A stretch of DNA of 64,000 nucleotides from Madurella fahalii. Its lineage: Eukaryota > Ascomycota > Sordariomycetes > Sordariales. The notes below the pieces were generated by a model that did not search any database, was not told where the DNA came from, and worked only from the letters and a program-made list of their open reading frames with translations. The translations under genes and the position numbers were made by a program. Shown one piece after another: positions 21,699-33,483 of this stretch; the first letter of the stretch is position 1; every line of letters begins with the position of its first letter. The stretch lies in NCBI GenBank assembly GCA_029876055.1, contig CM056874.1, forward strand, positions 6,014,001 through 6,078,000, read 5' to 3'.

Positions 21699-23691
21699 CT
21701 ACCGAGCCTCCACAGCAGCCATCTTTTTCGCTGCCACTTTTACCCTTTTCAGTATATATATCTTTTCCACCATCCTGGGACCGATCCACCAGCCTCCAGT
21801 GAGAGCCCTTACCCTCCGCTTCCACAATGCCACCGTCCTGCCCATCCCCACAACCGGAACCATCGCATCTTCCTCTTCCTTCTCACCGGGCTTCACAATT
21901 TCAATCCCGCCATACCCTTTGACCACCGCCACCTTCTCCCACTCCCCGTCCATCCCTTGAACCCTCTCCGGCTCTTCCACAAGCACATACCCGAACTGTC
22001 TCCAAAACTCCTGCGTCCGCAACACCGTCTCACCCTCTGTTTTATCCACCACAATCGACGGGCCCCCACCGCGCTGCTTCACTAGATCTCCTCCCTCCTG
22101 GCCACCATTGCCGCCAGTACCGCTCAAACTCAAAGGAACCGCAGCGATAGCAACGTCCCGCACCGAGCTTGCCGTCGCCGAGCCGAAGAGCGTAACCCCG
22201 GTCATGCAAGCCAGGACGTCAGCATGCACAGGGACCACGGCCGATGAGTCCACCGTAGCAGCAGCAGGCGCCTGGTTGCGGAGAACCGAGTCCCTCACAT
22301 ACGCGAGTGCTTCGCCGCCGGGGTAGTTGAGCGCCGAGAGGGCGAGCATGGCCGAGCTAGCCGCAAACGAGCACAGGACCGACACCACAAGGACAAGCGC
22401 GAGCACCGACGAGAGGAAGCCCTTCCCGCGGCGACGGTTAAAGAGCAGGTTCGCTGAGAGCGCAGCCGCCGCAGTCAAGGGAGGGACGGCGTAAAAGATG
22501 AAGCGGGTTTCTTTGTGAGGCTGGAGGGAGTAGACGGCGATGAAAAGCAGGGGCGGGATGACTAACCGATTTGCCGCAGGCCGGAGGGCCGGGTGCCGTA
22601 GGGCGAAGGGGATGAGGACGCCATACGCTAATGGATTGACCAGCAGCCTGGGGAGGGCAGACGTGAAATAGTAATGCCAGGGGGAGACGCCCCAGTTGGA
22701 GGCGGACCCCTGGACGACGTTGTAGTAAAAGCCCCAGAGCTCGGGCCAGAGTGGGCGCTGCCAGAAGTAGCTGTCTATGGGGACCGAGGTGGCGAGAGCG
22801 GTGAGAAAGGAGACAGAAAAGGGGAAGATTACTCGCTCCAAGGAGAGTTCAGGGAGAATAACGAGGTAGAGAATGTTGATGGCCAAGAGGAGGGCGACTT
22901 CGGAGCGGAAGACGGCGGCGGCGAAGACGAACATGGTTATGGCGAGGCGCTGGCGGCGGGGTGTAGATTTGGGGTTGCTGGGATGCGGGAGGAGGAAGGC
23001 GAAGGCCAGTGTTGCTAGTACAGTCAGTGGGCGCATCTTGTGAACCGGGTGTGAGATGTACTCAATCCAAAGGCAAACATGTTCGGCAGCGTTCGAGAGG
23101 CGTAAAAGACGACGTGGAACTGGCTGGCTTGAAGCAGAAGATACCACCTCGCGGTTGTGGCCCCGTACGCCCGTCGGAGATTCTGGGCAAAGACGAGCAG
23201 ACATGCGGCGTTGAACAGTCCCAAGACTGCCCTGACCACGAACTGGGCGTGCTGAAAGCCGACGACGGCAACGGCCGGCTGCGCAAACCCCGCCAGAAGC
23301 ACCGCACCTATAAAGGTCCGAGGGACGGCGCCCGGAAACGTGAAGTGGTCATAGGTGCTGGACAGCTTCCGGTAAATGTCCGAAGTGGGTGTCCCGTAGA
23401 CGAGCACATCGTGAGCGGCCTGGATATTAAAAGATTCCTCGACCTTGGTATAAGGAGCAACGATCAAATGAACTAGGATCAGTCCGGGTATCAAGAGAGA
23501 AAGTGCAACATCTTCGTAGTCGTCAGTAAGCTGAAAGGCGATGAGACGTGGCCTGAACCGTGTATTGTTGACGGCTGATGCTCACCTAAGAGGCCTGTCT
23601 TTGAACCAGCATCGTTGCTGTAGGCAGGCACGCGTCCTCGGCTATCTTTGCCAGCCGTTGCATTGGATTTAGCATCGTTTCCAGACGCCAT
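21699..23691 (-). CDS. ALG12: ER alpha-1,6-mannosyltransferase Alg12
   Basis: Three exons, 23691-23586, 23511-23062 and 23014-21699, give 623 residues. Introns are 74 and 47 bp. The first exon (MASGNDAKSN...) is hydrophilic; exon 2 starts VALSLLIPGLILVHLIVAPYTKVEESFNIQA, the GT22-family N-terminal signature with catalytic acidic residues in the first lumenal loop. The segment HVVFYASRTLPNMFAFGL, then multiple hydrophobic helices, and PHKETRFIFY near 352 complete the Dol-P-Man-dependent mannosyltransferase pattern. Among GT22 members (Alg9, Alg12, GPI Smp3/Gpi10) the SRTLPN and PHKE-RF context fits Alg12, which adds the eighth mannose to the dolichol-linked N-glycan precursor. The 47 bp intron is short but restores FGLTTLAFAFLL. 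It is divergent from CAP2. Confidence 0.9.
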
Positions 23692-23968
23692 GAAGCCCCT
23701 TGTATTAGAGAATGGCGGCGAATGGAAGCCGCCAATTCACATGAAATACGATGTTTTTCGTGATTGAAACGAGGTTCCATTTCAGGGATGACAGGAGCTT
23801 TCCACAAGCACTCAAGGACCCCTGTCCATGGACGTGCACGAGCCCCTGACAGCAGCCCCGCCATTTCACCCCCGGGAAGCTCCAACCGTAACACACCCCG
23901 CGACGGAATCGTATCCAACCTAACTTCATCACCCAGTCGAGTCAGCCACCTCGCAACCAGCACCGAAA
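23692..23968. promoter_or_regulatory. bidirectional promoter ALG12 / CAP2
   Basis: Only 277 bp separate the two divergent start codons, so the two leaders and both core promoters share this interval. No clear TATA box was seen. Confidence 0.7.
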
Positions 23969-24974
23969 ATGGCGACCGCCGACCCTTTCGACTCGGCGCT
24001 GTAAGTTTACCCACAAAACGAATCCGATCCCTGTCACCCTAGCCCAACCACTAACCCAACCCTGTCTCCCCGGTCCAGAGACCTCCTCCGCCGGCTCAAC
24101 CCAAAACACACAGCCGAGCACCTCAACAACATCATCTCCCTCGCGCCTGACCTGGCCGAAGACCTCCTGTCGTCCGTCGACCAGCCCCTATCCATCCGCC
24201 GCTGCAAGCAGACGGGGCGGGACTACCTCCTCTGCGACTACAACCGCGACGGCGACAGCTACCGCTCGCCCTGGAGCAACCAGTTCGACCCTCCGCTGGA
24301 CGAGGCCGGCGTGGGCGGCGTCGGGGCGGGCGGGAGCAACGAAGGGGCAGGTGAGGGCGCGGTGCCGGGGGAGCGGGTGCGCAAGATGGAGATCAAGGCC
24401 AACGAGGCATTCGACGTCTACCGGGAGCTGTACTACGAGGGCGGTGTCTCGTCCGTGTACTTGTGGAACTTGGACGATGGGTTTGCGGGGGTTGTTTTGT
24501 TGAAGAAAGGTGAGTTGGGAGGGGGAAAAGGATCAATACCCGGTATGGAGAAGAGAGGCTGACTTTTGTCGTCCTCCAGCTTCCCCGCAAAACGACGGCG
24601 CATCCTCGGGTGTGTGGGACTCGATCCACGTCTTCGAGGCAAGCGAGCGCGGGCGTACGTCCAACTACCGCCTGACGTCGACCGTGATCCTTTCGCTCGC
24701 CACCAAGGGCGCTTCGCTGGGCGAGGTGGACCTGTCGGGCAACATGACGCGCCAGGTCGAGCAGGACTTGCCTGTCGAGAGCGACGAAAGCCACATTGCC
24801 AACATTGGCCGCCTGGTTGAGGACATGGAGCTCAAGATGCGCAATCTGTTGCAGGAGGTCTACTTCGGCAAGGCCAAGGACGTGGTCGGTGACTTGCGCA
24901 GCATCGGCAGCCTGAGTGAGGGCCAGCGCGACCGGGAGACGCAGCGCGAGCTGATTGGCAGTATGCGGAGATGA
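23969..24974 (+). CDS. CAP2: F-actin capping protein subunit beta
   Basis: Three exons, 23969-24000, 24079-24509 and 24580-24974, give 285 residues, about the usual CapZ-beta length. The start [22 protein letters not shown] is the family N-terminus and fixes the 32 bp first exon. Further blocks are [69 protein letters not shown] and a C-terminal amphipathic helix ending ELIGSMRR. The protein forms a heterodimer with the alpha subunit that caps actin barbed ends at cortical patches. A Gly/Ala/Glu-rich insert ([18 protein letters not shown]) lengthens the loop after FDPPLDEA compared with most homologues. Confidence 0.93.
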
Positions 24975-27900
24975 TTGGTGTCGGTGCCATGGTGAGTGGC
25001 AGGCTAGGGTTTGAGCTGGGCGACATATTGGAAGCCCTCATCTACGATACAGATTAATGAAGATCACGACACGGTATCGGGCATTGAGTCTGGTCCGGGG
25101 GGCCATCCAGCCAAGTCCCGCAATTCCCGAACAGCTTGCTCGTCGCGATTACGTTTCCTGAAGGCGCTGTTGCCGGTCCTGCTGTTTAACCTTCGCGTCT
25201 GGTCGTTGACAAAATCTGCAGGTCTGTGCCGGCGCAATGTAGATGCCCAGTTTTGGCCTGTTTCAAGATTGCACATCGTTCTGTGCGCCACAGCTGAACT
25301 GCGGGTAGATCTTTGCTGGCGGCCTGCATGAGGCGCTCCAAGCCTCATCTCGGTCTGTCGCGTTTACCAAGGAGCTTGCCGGGTCTAGACTATTACCATA
25401 CGTGTAGTACGTAGTAACTGCCTAGTTTGGCTTCTCATTGCTCGTTTAGCGGCTGCCGGCATCCTTCTTCGTGCATGCCCGTGGCAATAGTGTAAGCTAT
25501 TGAATACGTAAGGGGCTCAAATGGGCCGGATTTAGTGAGCCGTTCGCCCGAGTGTTGCTCTGCAAAGACGGGCCATTTGTTATGCGAGATACGGGCGGAA
25601 AGACTATCGGTCGAGGTGTAGCGCGGAAACCCCGGCGCGCCTGGTGCAAGAACCAGCCTCTTGCAGCAGTTCATATCCGCCGCTTCCGTCAACGTCGCGA
25701 ATAAAACGGGGGCTTTATTCTCGCGAGTTAACACCGAGAGCCTTGGAATTGTGGCCACGAGTTGGAGGCGCGGACGAAAAGACGTTCCCGAGACCCCGTG
25801 GGAAGACACAGCGGAGACCAGCACACCGGCTGTCTGGGGAGAACATGGCATCACTGTCACCAACATCTGGAGTTCACTTGCTTCTTCCAGGGGAGGCGGG
25901 GACTATGCCCCGTCGATCGTGACGTCGGGGAAGAAGCCGGAGCGCTTATTCGTCAGAGCATTTGCGGAGAGCCAAAACGCCTGCCCGGCCTCATGTGCCT
26001 GCAGTCGAAAGGGGGAACGGGCTTGTAATCGTTTATTTGGAAGAGGCAAAAGTGAGACAAATTGAATTTGGTGATCTGCAGACGGATGACGCAAAAGCAC
26101 TGACCGTGAGCTGTGGCTGTTTGGAGCGAATGCCACTCCCCCCAAGTTGTTCGGTGGCACACGGGAGAGGATCCGTCAACCGCTGTTGTGTCAACGCTCG
26201 GGCTTGGCTGCTTCGATCAGTTGGGAAATTAGTGCCCGCAGCCCCTGAAGTGGAACGGGGGTGTTAAACGTCCAGCTTTCTTTGCCCTTGAATTGTCAGC
26301 AGAGCCTGTTGTCAGCTGTGGACTCTCTAATAATCGTACCCGCCCCCGCCCTATTTCCGAGCTGGGAAACCTTCTAGAAGAAACCGAGATTTGATAGCGC
26401 CTTTGAATGCTGTTCGGCCCCTAAGAAGCGGTCCCATTTTTGGTCCTCTTTTGCCGTTTAGTGGTTTGGCGATGACGGCCCGATCCCGCGACTTGGTCGG
26501 CTGCATCGGCGGGCATGGCGACGTACCTTGCCAAGTAGTGTAGAATCACGCCTCTCGTTGATCTGAGAGTTTCCGAACTTTTCATCACGGGGCATTCCGA
26601 AAGCCACCCGGCGCTGGGGAACCTCCCGTTCCTGCAGGGGTCATAGAGGGGCACTAGCCAAGCCGATCGTCCCCTTTTCGAAAGGTGCAAGCGCAAACAC
26701 ACAGACCTCGCTCCTGACGGCGCGGTTCGGACTTGAGACCCGTGGATTGGCCTAGGCAACATTACCGAGGAAGAGCGTCCTTGATGATGGAAGCGTATAC
26801 ACTACAATTCGCCGCCAGCTTTGCCTACGCCTTTAGTACCCGAGTCGATCGGATGATGTTCCGTCCCTGGCGTAGTTGCCCATACCCTTTTTTTTTTTTC
26901 TGCCAGATTGGATGAGGTGGGCCAGGATGCTGGGTGGAACCTGATGTTTCGGGCTGCTGTCTCTCGCCGTGTCTCACTTGCAACGTCCGCCTCCTTGGTG
27001 ACAGATGCCGTCCGTTGCAACTGCCACTCTATTGTCATCTCCACAAGAGTGTTGGGTCGTTATCTTCGTTGGTTTTGTTGCCAGTGTTGCCCCTATTCCG
27101 GGGGTCTATGTGGACATAGGACGAGGCAGGAGCTGAACCTTGGCTTGTCCCAAAGGCCGGGCGGCCGTGCGGCCGTGTGGCCGAAGGAGAGGCGCATACT
27201 AACCCCGGACCCAGACGCCCTGACACTGCATCTGACTTGGGACGACAGCACTGGCAGGTGGTATTGTCACAACGTTTATTGTCGTATCATGTGAGCCAGA
27301 CATTCTTCGAATCAGGGCACGTCGAAGCAGTCAAGGCAGCCAGGGAACCTCGACGGGACTGGAACTTGCAGCCCCGGAATATCAGAATCTGCGAGAAAGA
27401 AAGGACAACTCGGTCAGCTATGGCTGTCCACGGTGCGATTTGCATAAAGACTCCACCGGTGGCCGCCCGCCCAGCGGGCACTCGTCTACCCTTGGCAATT
27501 CCTCAAACTTGTCTGCCTTCCGGCCCACGCATTTCATAAGGCACTCTGTGCGGGACCCAGGGCAGCTTCCCCCCTTCCCCCTCCCCCAAAAAGAGTCCGT
27601 CGCCTTCGCCATTGGCAGCTGGACAAAGTGTGGGGAGTAGCAACCCGTTGGATCCAGCCGAATCGCTCGCTCGAGAATTTTCGTTCCAACGCGGTCCCAT
27701 CTGCTCGGTTTTTGCGGCAAGTCCAGGGTCTTGGGCATCATCCCCTCGCGCAAGTTTTGTTTGTGCCCTGCCGAGCTCCTCAAAGCCTGCCGAAATCCCG
27801 CCCACCGCCTCCGTCTGGCATCCTCCCCCAGTACTTACTCGAGAACTGGACAACGGACACGCAGACGCCATCTCCTTTACGACTTGAGCCCATTGATTGC

Positions 27901-28050
27901 GCTCAAAGAAGTAGTAGCACACGCACGGAACGGCTTCGACGGCGACGAGCCACGGCTCTTGACCCCGCGCCCCAAATTTACCCCCGCTTCCCCCTTGACT
28001 GCTGCGCAAAACACCAAACTGCCCAGGATTCTAGACAGGAGAGTAGAACC
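24975..28050. other. 3.1 kb spacer CAP2 / epimerase-like
   Basis: No gene recognised. A 12-T tract lies near 26888-26899. The right 400 bases are CT-rich and probably the leader of the next gene; an open frame runs in phase from 27628 into that gene, but the product only becomes family-like at the ATG at 28051. Confidence 0.5.
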
Positions 28051-29324
28051 ATGGCCGAGAAGCCGTTGGTGCTGATCATCGGCGGGCTCGGGTACATCGG
28101 CCGCTTCCTAGCTCTCCACATCCACAAAAACGACCTTGCGGCCGATGTACGCATCGTCGACAAGGTGCTGCCGCAGCTCGCATGGCTACCGCCAGAGTTT
28201 GAGGAGGCATGTGCGGGATCTAAGTTTGTGCAGGCAGATGCGAGCAGAGAGCGTACGTTTCCCCCCTCCACTACGTTTGGGTCTCCCCGCCCTGGGCTCC
28301 ACGCCACGATCCGTCGACGCTAACGGCGCATTCTGCTACAGAGTCTCTTGGGCGGATATTCGACCGGGAAGACGGGAAGCAATGGGACTACGTCTTCAAT
28401 TGTGGCGGAGAGACGCGCTATTCACAGGAAGATGAGGTGTACAAGCTGCGGTCACTCGGCCTATCCCTATGCGTGGGCAGGGAGGCGGCCAAGCGGGGCG
28501 TCAAGTGCTTTGTCGAGCTGAGCACGGGGATGGTGTACAAGCCGGACTCATCGCCGAGCAAAGAGCAGGACAAGCTGAAACCTTGGAGCAAGATTGCCGT
28601 TTTCAAGCTGCAGGCCGAGGAGGAGCTCGCCAAGATCGAGGGGTCCGTCTTTTGAACAAAGCCACATACCCGCCAGGAACGCATACTGACGGCTTGCAGG
28701 CTGAATCTCGTCATCGTGCGGCTCTCGCACGTCTATGGGCCGTATGCGTCACAATGGGTTGCAACCGCGCTCTGCATGGCAAGGGTGTACAAGGCGCTCG
28801 AGTCCGAGATGAAGTGGCTATGGACGAAAGACTTGCACACCAACACGGTCCATATCCACGACGTTGTACGGGCCCTGTGGGCGATTACTGGTTGGTACAC
28901 GGCCGGCAAGAACAAGTGGGATAGCAAGACCATGGGCAAGGTGCCGACATTCAATATTGTCGACAAGGGTGTTACCACCCAGGGGGTCATGGCAGACATC
29001 ATCGGGCAGGTGTTCGGCATCGCCACCGGGTTCCAGGGATCGCTCATCAGCACGTTCGCAAAGCTCAACCTGGACAGCGTAGTGGACGACGTCAACGACG
29101 AACTCCTGGGGCCGTGGGCCGACCTTCTCGCAGAGGCCGGCATCACGAGGCCAGGGCCGCTGACGCCTTTCATGGAGAAGGAACTGCTGAAGGACACAGA
29201 TCTTAGCATGGATGGCTCAAGACTAGAACAGGTTGTTGGGTTTACTTACGAGAAGCCTAAGATCACCAAGGAGTTGGTGGAAGAGGTCATTGAAAGTTAC
29301 AAGAGGATGAACTGGTGGCCTTGA
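28051..29324 (+). CDS. NAD-dependent epimerase/dehydratase-like protein
   Basis: Three exons, 28051-28252, 28342-28642 and 28700-29324, give 375 residues. The N-terminal Rossmann motif GGLGYIG (11-17) follows MAEKPLVLII, and ADVRIVDK is the expected end of the second strand. VFNCGGETRY, FVELSTGMVY and LVIVRLSHVYGP follow the order of extended short-chain dehydrogenases, and VHIHDVVRALW and FNIVDKG are the C-terminal half. The helix that normally carries Tyr-x-x-x-Lys reads KIAVFKLQAEEEL: a lysine is present but the tyrosine position holds isoleucine. The chemistry is therefore doubtful and the protein may only bind nucleotide. The start is chosen at the first ATG before the Rossmann strand. 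Substrate unknown. Confidence 0.8.
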
Positions 29325-30506
29325 TGAGCTTTTAATGACTTGGGTGGGAGGAGTCGCACTAGATATGGAAAATGGGGAGCTCGACTGGCTTGTGGGAGGA
29401 CAAGGCGCCGAGAATAACGATGCACTGATAGCAAGAGGACTAATGTGGAAGGGTGATGCCTCCGGACTGCGGGGGAGACGATCAATGTAATAATAGGATA
29501 TCCGTCTCAAAAATACTAATATGATTTCACGCCGAGAGTTCTGTGGCTGCAACGGCCGTCTGCGACGGGCTCTTATCAACGGGAGCCGCGCATATGTGCT
29601 GTAAGGGCTTTTGAAACAGTCCGGACAGAACCTGAGAGGTGAGAGCCAAGCTAGGGATTTACCAAGGCACCTCAGGCCCACTTCGAGTTGTTCGGCGACG
29701 GCTGTCACATGGAAGCCTCGGGCACAGCGGGGGTTGGCTGTGCCTCTACGTTGCCAATTATTACCCCGCATTATTATCGAGCTCTGTAAGCTTCCCACCC
29801 CAACAAGCATCGCAGCAAAATGACCGTATTCTCTGGCATATCTGTCGGCTCTCAAGGTATCCCCCGGTCTTGGTCCAGAACGAGGGGAACCAGCCTCCCG
29901 GTACGGCAACTGCAGGCGGAGATGCACCGGGTAATGCAGGAACACGAAGAAGAACGAGCTGGGTGCAATCGAGCTAGCAGCTTACTCGCATTGAATCCAT
30001 ATGGAGCCGCCAGCGTTGCAGAAACACCTAGCTAAGGTAGGGGCGGTGCGCCGGGAGAGAGGTTAGGCCGGCGCCCAACGGACATGCCCTGGCGCCCTAG
30101 GTTCGAAAAGTACTGTCCCCCGTGCAAGGCGACCGCAGTTGTACACTGCGTCATCCCTGGATCGCCGGGATCCTACTAGAAACGGAGTCCGTCCGAACCC
30201 GTCCCCTCCGTGGCAGGCTTGGTATCCCCGGCTTGTGAGCGTGGGTTACACTTTGCCTCGGCCGCCCAGCCCAGTCGTGCCTTACTCGACTGCACGGCTC
30301 CTCTTTCTTGTGACGGTGGTTCCCCACTAACTGATCTTGAGCATCAGTGGGATATTTAAAGCTTAAGAAGCAACACTCGTGGCCTTCCACTCACCTTCTT
30401 GTTCGATTTCATTTCATTGCTCTCTCACTCAATTTCGAGACTACAGCTCCCTACATCCACCCCCAGAAAAGCTAGCTATCTACCCCGCCGAGCTACTTTG
30501 CCCAAC
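29325..30506. other. spacer epimerase-like / lipocalin-like
   Basis: 1.2 kb with no recognised gene. A TATTTAAAG element at 30353-30361, about 150 bp before the next start codon, and a CT-rich stretch after it look like a promoter and leader. Confidence 0.5.
30353..30361 (+). promoter_or_regulatory. TATA-like box (TATTTAAAG)
   Basis: A/T element about 150 bp upstream of the lipocalin-like start codon and followed by a pyrimidine-rich leader. Role inferred from position. Confidence 0.4.
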
Positions 30507-31168
30507 ATGGCCGCTCCCGCGAACAAGAACATTGGAGACCTCAACGGGAAGTGGGTCATGGTATGTCGAATGCATAGCAGCATATCGTAATCCTGCGTGC
30601 CAGCCGGCTGACATGGCTTTCCCGCCCCTACCAGAACAAGAGCCAGTCCAGCAGCATCGAGCCGGGTCTCGCGCTGCAAGGCATCGGCTGGATGACCCGC
30701 AAGGCCGTCAGCATGGCCACCCTCACGCTCGACATTAAGCAGTTCGTCGCCCCTCCCTCGCCGCCCGCCGACCCTGCCAACCCCCCCGCCACGCACATCG
30801 AGATCGAGCAGACTGGCACGGGCGGCATCAAGGGCTCGACGGAGAAGCGCTGCCTCGACAACAATTTCCGCGACCACAGCGACTGGCTGTTCGGCCATGT
30901 CAAGGGCCAGAGCCGGTGGCTCACCCCGGCCGACATCTCGGACCCGTTCCTCAACTCGGGCTGGCTCGAGGGCGAGGAGGAGAAGGGCGGGCCCAACGGC
31001 GAGACGCACATCATTAGCCACGTCGAGAGCTACGACAACGGCTGGACCGCCACGCAAATCTGGGGCTTCAAGATGATTGAGGGCGTCCGGAAGTACTGCC
31101 GCAATGTCGTCATTGCAAAGGGCGGCGAGCGCGTCGAGCTAGTGCTCATCTACGACTTCCTCGAGTGA
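30507..31168 (+). CDS. lipocalin-like conserved fungal protein
   Basis: Two exons, 30507-30560 and 30635-31168, give 195 residues. The start MAAPANKNIGDLNGKWVM has the G-x-W of the first lipocalin strand; SSIEPGLALQGIGWMTRKAVSMATLTL, HIEIEQTGTGGIKGSTEKR and GWTATQIWGFKMIEGVRKYCRNVVI follow, ending in ELVLIYDFLE. Alternating polar/apolar strands with a leading G-x-W suggest a small beta-barrel. Proteins of this type are widespread in filamentous fungi and carry no experimentally known function that I can name. No signal peptide is visible, so it is likely cytosolic. The intron lies directly after the first strand. Confidence 0.78.
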
Positions 31169-31754
31169 AGTGGTGGTTAGCTAGGCTATCTTAGGTTTTA
31201 TAATGTTTCACTTGTTTCCAGCCGGCATATAGCGAAGCGTGAGGGTGGAGTCTCCATCATCAGGGTTTACCTAATTAGAGTCTCAGTCTTCACCAGCTCG
31301 GGGACGGAGGATACCCAGAACGCTGACGCTGATGGGTCGTTTGAACATGGGGCCTCTGTTATGGGGAATCAGTAATTACTGTTCCTGGAGTCGCCTCATG
31401 CCATATGTACTAGACAACTGTCGATGACCAAATTTTCGCAAACTGCCCATTCTTCCGTTCCTGTTTCCAGCGATAAAAGTCTGTTGCAAAAGCCTCTGTA
31501 GCGCGAGCTCGAGGGGAATCTGAGCGTCCTAGCCAACCAGTCTTGGGTATTGCCTCCCGTGTCGAATCCCATTTCTCCATGTTGAATGCTCCTATACCGC
31601 CCCATCCCCCGACAATATGAAATACTACCCGCCAGCCCAACGCCGCTCGATACTGCCTACTTACCGATACGGAAATACCAGGGCCTTTATCCTCCAGCCA
31701 CTCTTTGTCCTCGGTATAATGCAAGGCAAAAGAAAAGAAAAATAAGAGGAAAGA
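31169..31754. other. convergent spacer lipocalin-like / CBS protein
   Basis: About 590 bp of presumed 3' UTRs. Nothing else recognised. Confidence 0.6.
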
Positions 31755-32362
31755 TCAAGCCGGTCGCCGCTTAACAAACTCCTCCAAATCCCCCCTCGTC
31801 GCCACCCCGAGAACGAACCTCCTCCTCTCGTCGGTGATCACGGCAAACTCCTGCTTCTGCCCGCCCGTCTCGGCCCCTTCGAAGAACGCCTCGAGCTCCT
31901 CGAGCGGCGTCTGCATCGTGATGACCTTGTACTTGGCGCCGCGCCGCTGGAACCGGATCATGGCGCTGCGCACCTCGTCCTCGGGCCGCACCCGCCCGGC
32001 CTCGAGCAGCGCCTGCAGGTGCGGGATCGACAGGTAGCCCAGCAGGGCGCGCGTCGTCGAGTCGACGATGGTGAGGTGCGTGTAGTCGCGCTCGAAGGCG
32101 GACAGGAGGGCGAGCGAGACGGGGTCTGACGGGGTGAGAGACAGCGCGGCGGGGGGGTCGAGGTCTTCTACTGTTGCCTGTTGTTTTGGGAAAAGGAGGG
32201 AGGGGAAACACTGGAGTTAGGATTCGATCATGATGATATTCTGGGAACTGGGGAGTGGGAAATATGATTTACCCCGCGGTATCTTGAGGCCCATTTTGAG
32301 ACGAATGGCTGGGAAGAGGAGCCGGGTTGTGGCTGGGATTGTTGGGCCATTATATCGGTCAT
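31755..32362 (-). CDS. two-CBS-domain protein
   Basis: Exons 32362-32273 and 32177-31755 join across a 95 bp intron (GTAAAT, CAACAG) to give 170 residues. The junction reads SKWASRYRG/ATVEDLDPPAALSL, and the splice keeps frame. Two CBS motifs follow: one around PVSLALLSAFERDYTHLTIVDSTTRALLGYLSIPHL and one around MIRFQRRGAKYKVITMQTPLEELEAFFE to FAVITDERRRFVLGVATRGDL. A tandem CBS pair usually binds adenosine nucleotides and regulates a partner; here it is nearly the whole protein, so it probably acts in trans. The start MTDIMAQQ is preferred; an in-frame ATG at 32518 would add 52 low-complexity residues. Partner unknown. Confidence 0.82.
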
Positions 32363-33483
32363 TTTTCTGGGTTGCGGCTGGCGGTGATGGGGATTCTTGT
32401 TCGGTGTTGGGGTAGACCGATCAGTTTTGGACGGTTGATTGGAATTTGAAGTCAAGTCGCTTCGGTCCTCGAATGGGATTTCTGCGAGTTGGTCTTTGCT
32501 TTCGACAGCTCGGGCCAATCACATGCACCTTCGTTTGCTCGTGTGGCTTCCGTCCGGCCTTGCGTGATAGTTGGGCGTCTTGCCGGTGATTCGGGGTATG
32601 TTATCAGCTCTCTAGGCTGCTATGTATTAACTACCTTCTAGCCGTTCTTCTGCGACTCAACATTTCACTTGACTAGTGTATTTGGACAGTAGATATTGAA
32701 GCACCATAAAATATCGATTAGCCAATCGAGCAGCAGGTGGGTTCCAGGCCTGGTCTGAACGTGCCCGGCCCTGATTCTCCCGATAGCCAACGCCAAGGGA
32801 ACACAGCGGGCCGGAGTCATCAATCTACGTCACCGTCCCATAACGCCGCTTCCGCTCGTGACAGCAGCATCTCCATCTCAACAATCAAGCAATTAATCTT
32901 GCGACGATTGGGCCGAAGACATGTGTATCGCCTCATCAAGAATCAAAACGGACTTCTTGATAGACTCTCTTTCAGGTCCAAATTGATGCTAGATAGCACC
33001 CAAAGCCGGCTAGGTTTAAGCGTCGACAAAGTTAGCTTCGGGATTGGCCGCTCGTCAGCGCCCGTGTCCTTGGATGAAGTCATTGAATCCTACCATCAGC
33101 GGATACATTCATCCACCACTTCCGTTAGGATAAACTCCGGTTATCTCCGCAGAACGCCAACCTGTTTCATCTATTCCCTCACATTACGTTTGTTGATACT
33201 GCGTCTATTGATCGCAAACGTCTGCTTTTAGCGTTTTTGTCATAAGGAAGCCAAAAGGTAAGCAAACCTATTGCTCGAAAATACTGCCCTGTCAGGGGTC
33301 CAAACCGCTTGCAAAATGGGCTCTCTCCCGGCCTCGACGGAATTCGCAACTTCCCAAGACGAAGGGTATTGGCAATGCCATCCGCCCTGCGCTTTGGAAA
33401 CAAACTAAGCTCAACGTGCCGAACCTTTACTTACACGATTTCAGTCTCTTCAGGCAGCCGCTCTCTGGCATCGTACAGCAACG
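32363..33483. promoter_or_regulatory. divergent spacer CBS protein / MIR1
   Basis: 1.1 kb between divergent start codons. An open frame at 32737-33231 (plus) begins with GTG and shows no known motif, so it was not called. Confidence 0.5.

Noticed and set aside
27628..28050. In-frame N-terminal extension of the epimerase-like protein
   Set aside because: It is low complexity and leader-like; the Rossmann strand starts right after the ATG at 28051.
32737..33231. 164-codon plus ORF in the CBS/MIR1 spacer
   Set aside because: It begins with GTG rather than ATG, has a hydrophobic end without a family pattern, and lies in promoter territory.
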